In this document: positions 1-5,892 of the stretch, in pieces
Numbering within the stretch: the first letter of the stretch is position 1
Layout of the letters: each line of letters opens with the position of its first letter
Source: Acidobacteriota bacterium
GTDB taxonomy: Bacteria; Acidobacteriota; Vicinamibacteria; Vicinamibacterales; 2-12-FULL-66-21
DNA: 17,144 bases
Direction: 5' to 3'
Assembly: GCA_013362195.1 (NCBI GenBank)
Contig: JABFWM010000459.1
Coordinates: 1-17,144 of the forward strand
Notes under the pieces: generated by a model
Database searches by the model: none
Told to the model about the DNA's origin: nothing
What the model saw: the letters and a program-made list of their open reading frames with translations, nothing else
Made by a program: the position numbers and the translations under genes

Positions 1-135
1 ATGATCTTCCTCGCCAGCCCGCACATCCTCGCGGCCGCGCGCAGCGGCCTCGCGAATTTCAACCCTGGCGTGCTCCCCCACTACTCTCTCTGGAACGTCG
101 ACGAACTGTACTGGCGGCAGGCCCCGACGCGTTGA
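1..135 (+). CDS. 3' end of an unidentified protein-coding gene (partial)
   Basis: Frame 1 is open from the first base to a TGA at 133-135, giving 44 residues that end in ELYWRQAPTR. Third codon positions are overwhelmingly G or C, as in the genes downstream, so this is probably real coding sequence. The ATG at position 1 coincides with the window edge, and nothing upstream can be seen, so I read it as the C-terminal tail of a longer protein rather than a complete small gene. The stop overlaps the ATG of the sigma factor by one base (TGATG), which suggests the two genes are co-transcribed and translationally coupled. No motif, membrane segment or family is recognisable in so short a piece, and I assign no function. 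Confidence 0.5.
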   Translation: MIFLASPHILAAARSGLANFNPGVLPHYSLWNVDELYWRQAPTR

Positions 136-740
136 TGCGGGATCGAAAGGAACAGGCCGAACACCGGTCCGAACGGGAAGACTGGAACGACGCGCAGCTC
201 GTGCAGGCATGCCGCGAGGGAGACCAGGAGGCCTGGGGTGTCCTGATTCACCGCTATCGGCGGCTGATTTATTCCATTCCGCTGCGCTACGGCGCTCAGC
301 CCGCCGACGCCGCAGATATCTTCCAGGCGGTCTGCCTCGAGCTCTACGCGGAGCTGCCCCGGCTGCGCAAGATCGAGAGCCTCAAATCGTGGCTGATCTC
401 CGTCACCGCCCACCAGGCGTTTCACTGGAAGCGCCGCGTGCGCAAGCGCCACGAGCGTGAAGGAGACGAAATCCCGTCGGATGTCTCGGACGCGAAAGCC
501 GAGGTGCCCGGCGAGATTCTCGAAGCCACGGAACGCGAGCAGACCCTGCGCGATGCGATTCGCGCGCTGCCGCCGCGATGCCGCGAGATGATCCAGCTGC
601 TGTTCTACGCGGACCCGCCGCTGTCGTATGCCGAGGTGGCCAGGCGCCTCGGTCTCGCGACCGGCTCGATCGGGTTCATCCGCGGCAGGTGTCTGAAAAA
701 ACTCGAGCGCGAGCTCGGCAACTCGGGATTCGGAGAGTGA
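135..740 (+). CDS. Sigma-70 family RNA polymerase sigma factor (ECF-like)
   Basis: This 201-residue protein has the two-domain layout of ECF-like sigma factors, which direct RNA polymerase to a small set of promoters. Region 2 spans roughly residues 19-101: DAQLVQACREGDQEAW opens it, and SLKSWLISVTAHQAFHWKRR covers the part that normally recognises the -10 element. A charged linker follows. Region 4 spans roughly residues 135-195, with ALPPRCREMIQLLF and the helix-turn-helix LSYAEVARRLGLATGSIGF. The chosen ATG overlaps the upstream stop by one base; a TTG at 132 directly before it would add one residue. The ribosome-binding site is weak, which fits translational coupling to the gene upstream. 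The next gene overlaps it by four bases. No anti-sigma gene is adjacent in the usual place; the zinc-motif protein at 3704-4363 is the best candidate partner. Family assignment is firm; target promoters are unknown. Confidence 0.93.
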   Translation: MRDRKEQAEHRSEREDWNDAQLVQACREGDQEAWGVLIHRYRRLIYSIPLRYGAQPADAADIFQAVCLELYAELPRLRKIESLKSWLISVTAHQAFHWKRRVRKRHEREGDEIPSDVSDAKAEVPGEILEATEREQTLRDAIRALPPRCREMIQLLFYADPPLSYAEVARRLGLATGSIGFIRGRCLKKLERELGNSGFGE

Positions 741-3583
741 CGCGCATCGATCGCCTGATCGAGGTGCTCGCGACCACTGCGGACCAGGCGGAACGGCGCC
801 GCGCGATCGAGCGTTCGAAGGTCGCCCGGGACGTCGCGCTGCTGGAGCGAATCTGCGACGTCGTGCCGCTGCGCGCGCGCGTCGACCTGCAGCAGGCGGC
901 ACGGCTGGCCGATGTGGCCGAATCGCTCGCGATGGAGATCGGCACCGACTACGCGGCCGGACGATCGCTGCGCGGCTCGGGCCATGTGTTCGCGCTCGAA
1001 GGACGGCTGGAGCCGGCGCTCACGGCGTATCGCGCGTCGATTGCCCGATTCCGCGCCGCGAAGCGACCGATCGAGGAAGCCATCACCCGCAGCGGCGCCC
1101 TGCAGACGCTCATCTACCTGGGGCGCTACGGCACCGCGCAGCAGTGGGCGCGGCAGGCGCGCCGGATCTTCGAGCGAGCCGGCGATCGGCTGCGCCTCGC
1201 GCGCCTCGACGCGAACTTCGCCAACGTCCTCTACCGTCAGGACCGCTTCGAAGAGGCGCTCGCGCTCTATCGCCGCGCCTATCGCACGCTGGTCAAGGCC
1301 GGCGCGCCCAATGACGTCGCCATCGCCTTGCGCAATCTGGCCGTCTGTCTGATCAGCCTGAATCTCTTCGATCAGGCGCTCGCCACGCACCAGCAGGCGC
1401 GCCGCTACAGCGAACGCCACAACCTGCCGCTGCTCGTCGCCGAAGCCGACTACAACATCGCCTACTTGTACTACCTGCGGGGCGAGTACTCGCGGGCGAT
1501 CGAGATGTACGAGGCGACGCGGCGGCGCTGCGCGCGGCTGCAGGACCGCTACCACCAGGCGCTCTGCGATCTGGACGAATCGGAGCTGTCGCTCGAACTG
1601 AATCTCACGGCCGACGGCGCGCGCCTCGGACGGCAGGCGTTCGCGCGCTTCGACGAGCTCGGCCTGAATTACGAGGCGGCCAAGGCGCTCACGTGGCTGG
1701 CCATCGCCGCCACGCAGTCCGGCGAGCCGGAGCGGGCGCTCGCGAGCTTCGCGCACGCGCGCCAGCGCTTCCGCCGCGAGCGCAACCGCCCGTGGCTGGC
1801 GCTGCTCGATCTGTATCAGGCGATCGTGCTGCTCGAGGACGAACGGCTCTACGAAGCGCGCGACCTCGCCGAGGCGGCGCAGCTCGTGTTCCTCGAAACC
1901 GGCCTCGTCGCCAAGGCCGCGCTCGCCGAACTGGTGCTCGCGCGCGTCGGGCTGCGCGCCGGCGATCCGCGGACGGCGGAACGCTGGTGCCATGCCGCGC
2001 TCGAGCGGCTCGCGACGACGCAGGCGCCGGCGCTGCGGTTCCAGGCGAGCTTCGTGCTCGGGCAGATTGCCGAGGCGATGGGGCGCACCGACGCTGCGGC
2101 GGACGCGTATCTCGACGCGCACGCCTGGCTCGAGAGCCTGCGCACGGACCTCCGCGCCGACGAGATCAAGATTGCGTTTCTGAAAGACAAGCTCGTCGTC
2201 TACGAGAGCGTGGTGGCGATCGCGCTCGCCGGCGGGCCGCGCGTCAGCCGCACGGGCGCCTTCACGTTCATCGAGCAGGCCAAGTCGAGGAGCCTGGCGG
2301 ACCTGATCGCGTTCCGCGCGCACGCGATGACGGCGCGCACCGCGGGCACCCGGTTGCCGGTGCGGCGGCTGCACCAGCTGCGCGAGTCGCTGAACTGGTG
2401 CTACCGGGAGATCGACATCCGCGAGTTGAGCGCCGAGCCGTCGCGCAGCAACGTCGAATCGCTGCGGGCCCGCGCGCGGAAGCTCGAGAACGACATCACC
2501 CGCGCGCTCACCGAGATTCGCGTCGCCGACAGCGACTACGCCGCCCTGCAGAACGCCGGCGTCGTCGATCTGTCGACCGTGCAGTCGTCGCTGGCGCCTG
2601 ACGAGATCGTCGTCGAGTACTACGCGGCGCGGGGCGTGTTCTGTGCCTGCCTGATCGGTCCGCGGACCTTCGACATGGTCCCGCTCGGCCGCGTCGACGA
2701 GGTCCGCGAGCACGCGCAGCTGCTGCAGTTTCAGCTCTCGAAGTTCCGGCTCGGCGCCGAGTACCAGCGCTACTTCGCGTCGACTATCGAGGCCGCGACG
2801 ACCGCGCACCTGCAGGCGCTCTACCGCGCGCTCGTCGCGCCGTTCCGCGATCGCCTCCGCAATCGCTCGATGGTGTTCGTGCCGCACGGGTTCCTGCACT
2901 ACGTCCCGTTCCACGCGCTGCGCGACGGCGACGGATCGCTGATCGATGAGGGGCCGATCTGTTACGCGCCGAGCGCGAGCGTGCTCTACTTGTGCCGCCA
3001 GAAGCGCCCGACGCGGCGGGGTCCTGCGCTCGTGCTGGGCGTTGCCGATGAGGCGGCGCCGCACATCGATCACGAAGTCGACGCGGTGGCGGCGTCGCTG
3101 CCCGGGGCCCGGGTCTTCAAAGGGCGGAAGGCCAGCGTCGCGACGCTCAAAGAGGAAAGCCCGCGCGCCGGAGTCATCCACATCGCCACCCACGCGGCGT
3201 TCCGCGTCGACAATCCGATGTTCTCGGCGATCCAGCTCGGCGACGCGCCGTTGAGCCTCTTCGATTTGTACGACCTCCGCGTCGCCGCCGAGCTGGTGAC
3301 CATGAGCGGCTGCGGCACCGGGCTCAACGCGCTCATCGGCGGGGACGAACTCCTCGGCCTCGTCCGCGGCTGGCTCTATGCCGGCGCCCAGTCCGTCGTT
3401 GTCTCACTCTGGGACGTGAACGACCGCAGCACCGCCAGACTCATGCGCCACTTCTACGAGCAGCTGCGGCGGACGCCGGATCGCGCGGTCGCGCTGCGCG
3501 ACGCGATGCTCACGGCGCGCGACGAGAACCCTCATCCATATCACTGGGCGCCATTCGTCCTGATCGGTGCGCGCCAGCGATAG
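737..3583 (+). CDS. TPR repeat protein with C-terminal CHAT (caspase-like) protease domain
   Basis: The product has 948 residues. About residues 60-500 are helical repeats typical of TPRs, for example YLYYLRGEYSRAIEMYEATR, and TPR arrays usually bind peptides or partner proteins. A helical linker follows, and the CHAT domain covers roughly 620-945. The expected catalytic dyad is present: His819 in HIATHAAF and Cys859 in MSGCGTGLN, 40 residues apart, followed by the family-typical segment AGAQSVVVSLWDVND. CHAT proteins are clan CD cysteine proteases related to caspases, gingipains and separase. No signal peptide or membrane helix is seen, so it is probably cytoplasmic. I chose GTG at 737 because it overlaps the sigma-factor stop (GTGA). 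The frame stays open upstream to 578, but that stretch lies inside the sigma gene. The domain call is secure; the substrate and biological role are not known. Confidence 0.93.
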   Translation: MTRIDRLIEVLATTADQAERRRAIERSKVARDVALLERICDVVPLRARVDLQQAARLADVAESLAMEIGTDYAAGRSLRGSGHVFALEGRLEPALTAYRASIARFRAAKRPIEEAITRSGALQTLIYLGRYGTAQQWARQARRIFERAGDRLRLARLDANFANVLYRQDRFEEALALYRRAYRTLVKAGAPNDVAIALRNLAVCLISLNLFDQALATHQQARRYSERHNLPLLVAEADYNIAYLYYLRGEYSRAIEMYEATRRRCARLQDRYHQALCDLDESELSLELNLTADGARLGRQAFARFDELGLNYEAAKALTWLAIAATQSGEPERALASFAHARQRFRRERNRPWLALLDLYQAIVLLEDERLYEARDLAEAAQLVFLETGLVAKAALAELVLARVGLRAGDPRTAERWCHAALERLATTQAPALRFQASFVLGQIAEAMGRTDAAADAYLDAHAWLESLRTDLRADEIKIAFLKDKLVVYESVVAIALAGGPRVSRTGAFTFIEQAKSRSLADLIAFRAHAMTARTAGTRLPVRRLHQLRESLNWCYREIDIRELSAEPSRSNVESLRARARKLENDITRALTEIRVADSDYAALQNAGVVDLSTVQSSLAPDEIVVEYYAARGVFCACLIGPRTFDMVPLGRVDEVREHAQLLQFQLSKFRLGAEYQRYFASTIEAATTAHLQALYRALVAPFRDRLRNRSMVFVPHGFLHYVPFHALRDGDGSLIDEGPICYAPSASVLYLCRQKRPTRRGPALVLGVADEAAPHIDHEVDAVAASLPGARVFKGRKASVATLKEESPRAGVIHIATHAAFRVDNPMFSAIQLGDAPLSLFDLYDLRVAAELVTMSGCGTGLNALIGGDELLGLVRGWLYAGAQSVVVSLWDVNDRSTARLMRHFYEQLRRTPDRAVALRDAMLTARDENPHPYHWAPFVLIGARQR

Positions 3584-3592
3584 GGGCCCACA

Positions 3593-3649
3593 CCGTCCAA
3601 CGGGAGAAAGTTTGACGATCCTATACTTTTCGGTAGGGTCGGACACCCT
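3593..3649 (+). promoter_or_regulatory. Candidate promoter/leader between the CHAT gene and the zinc-motif gene
   Basis: The 120-bp spacer 3584-3703 is visibly more AT-rich than its surroundings and has no open frame. It contains TTGACG at 3612-3617 and TATACT at 3622-3627. Each resembles half of a sigma-70 promoter, but they lie too close together to be one canonical pair, and no good partner sits at the usual 17-bp distance from either. A small 5-bp hairpin (AGGGT at 3635-3639 with ACCCT at 3645-3649) follows. The site may be an alternative-sigma or extended -10-type promoter, possibly the target of the upstream sigma factor. This is speculative. Confidence 0.3.
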
Positions 3650-3690
3650 CAAGACACGAGCGTTAGCCTACCCGTGCGGGTGGGCAGACG

Positions 3691-3696
3691 AGAGGA
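3691..3696 (+). promoter_or_regulatory. Ribosome-binding site that decides the start at GTG 3704
   Basis: AGAGGA lies 7 bases before GTG 3704. An in-frame GTG at 3674 would give ten more residues, but it has no comparable purine-rich site and falls in a small near-palindrome (ACCCG/CGGGT, 3670-3681). The downstream GTG is therefore preferred. Confidence 0.55.
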
Positions 3697-3703
3697 ACAG
3701 GGC

Positions 3704-4363
3704 GTGACTCAACATCTCTCTGTGGCAGATGCGGCGGACTTTGTCCGAGGTGTAGCCCCGGCCGCGCGGCGCCGGCAAATCGAGGAACATGTCACTGCCG
3801 GCTGCGCGCGTTGCGCGCGGACGCTGGCGCTCGTCGAACAAATCGTCGCCACGGCCCGCGACGAGGTCCGTTGGGAACCACCGGCTGACGTGGTCGCGCG
3901 CGCATTGGATATCTTCGCGATTCCGCCACGGCGCGTCGAGCCGCTGCTGGATCGCCTGGTGCCAAAGCTCGTGTTCGACAGCATACGTCAACCGCTGCCC
4001 GCGGGGGTGCGCGCCAGCAACAGCGTCACTCGCCACGTTCTCTACCGTGCGGGCGACTTTTTCATCGATTTGCGGCTCGACGCCGAACAAGGCGCGCGTC
4101 GCGTGTCGATCGTCGGCCAGGTTTCTCCGCGCGAGCGCTCGGAGAAGACGGCGCTCGATGCGGTATCCGTTTTGCTCGTTGACCGCCGGAGCATTCTGAG
4201 TCAGGCCTCCGTCAACACGTTCGGCGAGTTCCATTTCGATTACGACGCGCACCCGCAATTGCGGCTGCGGATTCTCTTCGGGAACCGAAGGGGGTTGGAC
4301 GTGCCGCTCGCGCGGCTGCTCACATCCGCTTCGAAGAATGAAAATGTTCGACGCGAAACGTAA
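3704..4363 (+). CDS. Zinc-finger anti-sigma-like protein with beta-rich C-terminal domain
   Basis: This is a 219-residue protein. Near the N-terminus (about residues 28-38) it has EEHVTAGCARC, an H-x4-C-x2-C motif close to the H-x3-C-x2-C signature of zinc-binding anti-sigma factors. The middle is helical and proline-containing. The last ~90 residues (IVGQVSPRERS through SVNTFGEFHFDYDAH to LDVPLARLL) look like a carboxypeptidase-regulatory-like or transthyretin-like beta sandwich, in which a 'G.V...V.L....T..FGEF.F' pattern is common. I see no transmembrane helix, so if it restrains a sigma factor it would do so as a soluble protein. It lies between the sigma/CHAT pair and the subtilase and ends 10 bp before the chosen subtilase start, so those two are probably co-transcribed. 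Its role as partner of the 135-740 sigma factor is inferred from motif and position only. Confidence 0.7.
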   Translation: MTQHLSVADAADFVRGVAPAARRRQIEEHVTAGCARCARTLALVEQIVATARDEVRWEPPADVVARALDIFAIPPRRVEPLLDRLVPKLVFDSIRQPLPAGVRASNSVTRHVLYRAGDFFIDLRLDAEQGARRVSIVGQVSPRERSEKTALDAVSVLLVDRRSILSQASVNTFGEFHFDYDAHPQLRLRILFGNRRGLDVPLARLLTSASKNENVRRET

Positions 4364-4373
4364 GAGACCCGCC

Positions 4374-5702
4374 ATGCGAAAGCTGTCTGTCCTGTTACTC
4401 GGACTCATGGCCGCGGTCGCTCCGGCCGCGGCGCAGACGTCGAGTGCCCTGCCGTCGTTCCTGTTGCGCGCCAACCCGGCCGACGCGCCGTTCATCGCCG
4501 CGCGCCACAATCTGACGATTGTCAGTCAGGTCACCGATGCCTCGGGTGTGACGATGTATTTAGTCACCCCTGTGGTAGACAATCCGGGCCTCGCGACTGA
4601 GCTGAATGGCGACCTCGCGGTGATGGCCTTCGAGCGCAACCACGTCGTCGGCATTCCGGAATCGATTCGTCCGCGGCTCATGCAGTCGACCGCGGCCATT
4701 CTGGAAGCGCTGCCGGATCGAACGATCGTGCCCTACTACGGGCGCAGCGTCTGGCGCGGCTACGCGAATCAGCCGGCGGCGGTGTTGATCAACACGCCGG
4801 CCGTCCACGCGCTGCCCGTGACGGGCGGCGGCGTGGTCGCCATCATCGACACCGGCATCGACGTCAATCACCCGGCGCTCGTCGGCGCGTTCGTCCCCGG
4901 GTACGATTTCGTCCGCCAGCAGGCCACGGTGACGTCCGATCTTGCCGGTGTGTCGCAGTCGACGGCGGCCATCCTCGAAGCGCAGGTCGTCGGCGAACCA
5001 TTCCGCGCCGCGCTCGTCAACCAGTCGACCGCGGCGATCCTCGAACAGTCGACGGCGGCCATCCTCGAGGCGAGCGGCCTGCCGGCAGCCTTCGGCCACG
5101 GCACGATGGTGGCCGGGCTCGTGCGCCTGGTGGCGCCGACGGCGCGGATCATGCCGTTGACCGCGTTCGCTCCCGACGGCAGCGGCGACGTCTTCAACGT
5201 CGTGCGCGCCATTTACTACGCCGTCGATCACGGCGCGAACGTCATCAACATGAGCTTCAGCCTCGCGGACTGGTCGGCCGAACTGGTACGCGCGGTCAAT
5301 TACGCGAACGAGCACGACGTCATCTGCGTGGCCTCTGCCGGCAACAACGGCGAAGAGACGCTCGTGTTCCCGTCCGCATTTCGCCATGTCGTCGGCGTGG
5401 GATCGAGCAACAACCTCGATCTGCGCAGCACGTTCTCCAACTTCGGCAACGGGCTGGTCTATCTGGCGGCGCCTGGCGAATCGCTGATTACCCCTTTCCC
5501 GGCGGGGCGCTACGCCGCCGTCTCGGGGACATCCTTCAGTGCCGCCCTCGTCTCCGGCGCGGCGGCCTTGATCGAACAGGTGAAACCCGGGATTGAGCCG
5601 ACGAACGCGCAGGAAGCGCTCAGCTGCGCGAAGCGCATCGGCCAGGACATGGGTTCGGGCCGCCTCGATCTGCTGTCAGCACTCCTCCGCGCGCTCAAAT
5701 AG
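4374..5702 (+). CDS. Secreted subtilisin-family (S8) serine protease with QSTAAILE repeats
   Basis: The product has 442 residues. It starts with a Sec-type signal peptide (MRKLSVLLLGLMAAVAPAAAQ), followed by a propeptide-like stretch to about residue 110 and then the catalytic domain. The triad is Asp159 (AIIDTGID), His242 (FGHGTMVAG) and Ser387 (SGTSFSAAL), with oxyanion Asn324 in ASAGNNG, so the enzyme should be active. Asp and His are 83 residues apart, against 32 in subtilisin BPN'. The extra sequence holds three of the four QSTAAILE copies (residues 195-202, 217-224, 225-232); the fourth is at 104-111, just before the catalytic domain. I prefer ATG 4374 because it starts a clean signal peptide and follows AAGAGA. 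ATG 4338 would add 12 charged residues and overlap the upstream gene by 26 bp. The natural substrate is unknown. Confidence 0.93.
   Translation: MRKLSVLLLGLMAAVAPAAAQTSSALPSFLLRANPADAPFIAARHNLTIVSQVTDASGVTMYLVTPVVDNPGLATELNGDLAVMAFERNHVVGIPESIRPRLMQSTAAILEALPDRTIVPYYGRSVWRGYANQPAAVLINTPAVHALPVTGGGVVAIIDTGIDVNHPALVGAFVPGYDFVRQQATVTSDLAGVSQSTAAILEAQVVGEPFRAALVNQSTAAILEQSTAAILEASGLPAAFGHGTMVAGLVRLVAPTARIMPLTAFAPDGSGDVFNVVRAIYYAVDHGANVINMSFSLADWSAELVRAVNYANEHDVICVASAGNNGEETLVFPSAFRHVVGVGSSNNLDLRSTFSNFGNGLVYLAAPGESLITPFPAGRYAAVSGTSFSAALVSGAAALIEQVKPGIEPTNAQEALSCAKRIGQDMGSGRLDLLSALLRALK
4683..4706 (+). repeat. QSTAAILE-coding repeat, copy 1 (end of propeptide region)
   Basis: These 24 bases encode QSTAAILE at residues 104-111 of the subtilase, about 48 residues before the catalytic Asp motif. 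This copy uses acc, att and ctg where copy 2 uses acg, atc and ctc; all three changes are synonymous. Confidence 0.9.
4956..4979 (+). repeat. QSTAAILE-coding repeat, copy 2 (Asp-His insertion)
   Basis: These 24 bases encode residues 195-202 of the subtilase, inside the insertion between catalytic Asp159 and His242. The copy differs from copy 4 at only one base, the third position of the last codon (gaa/gag). Confidence 0.9.
5022..5069 (+). repeat. Tandem QSTAAILE-coding repeats, copies 3 and 4 (Asp-His insertion)
   Basis: Two copies sit back to back at 5022-5045 and 5046-5069, encoding residues 217-232, ten residues before the catalytic His242. They differ at three third positions (acc/acg, gcg/gcc, gaa/gag), all synonymous. 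Confidence 0.9.
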
Positions 5703-5710
5703 CGCCGACC

Positions 5711-5749
5711 CGCGCACACGCGTGAGCGACGGCCTGCGACGTGTGCGCG
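5711..5749. terminator. Perfect 10-bp inverted repeat after the subtilase gene, possible terminator
   Basis: CGCGCACACG at 5711-5720 is exactly complementary to CGTGTGCGCG at 5740-5749, with a 19-base loop. It begins 9 bases after the subtilase stop codon, where a terminator would be expected. No T-tract follows, so it is not a classical intrinsic terminator. It could be a stem that stabilises the mRNA 3' end, or an operator. Confidence 0.4.
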
Positions 5750-5803
5750 ACTGTACGCGCGCGCCTGCGTGTCGATCGCGCACCAACGCGCGCGCCGTCC
5801 AAC

Positions 5804-5814
5804 CCTATATTTCC
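5804..5814 (+). promoter_or_regulatory. Candidate -10 region for the glycan operon
   Basis: TATATT at 5806-5811 lies in the 190-bp spacer 5703-5892, about 80 bp before the first glycosyltransferase start. It matches the TATAAT consensus at five of six positions, and it is one of the few AT-rich spots here. No convincing -35 element is seen 16-18 bp upstream. The spacer otherwise shows the inverted repeat at 5711-5749 and nothing else I can name. Confidence 0.3.
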
Positions 5815-5892
5815 GAGCGACATCGCATACCCAAAAGGATCATCAGCGGCGGCAGCCCTCCGGTCCCCGCCGTCACACTCACCAGACCCACA

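Noticed and set aside
578..736. Possible 53-residue N-terminal extension of the CHAT protein
   Set aside because: It overlaps the helix-turn-helix part of the sigma factor in another frame and has no good start. GTG 737 overlaps the sigma stop.
605..3193. Very long open frame on the minus strand (862 codons) opposite the CHAT gene
   Set aside because: It is rich in Arg, Glu and Gln with no recognisable motif, and lies fully opposite a gene with intact catalytic residues. Long antisense frames are expected in DNA with G/C-biased third positions.
4683..5069. CRISPR-like or minisatellite repeat
   Set aside because: Copies are 24 bases, in frame, irregularly spaced, and vary only synonymously within a coding sequence; this is a peptide repeat.
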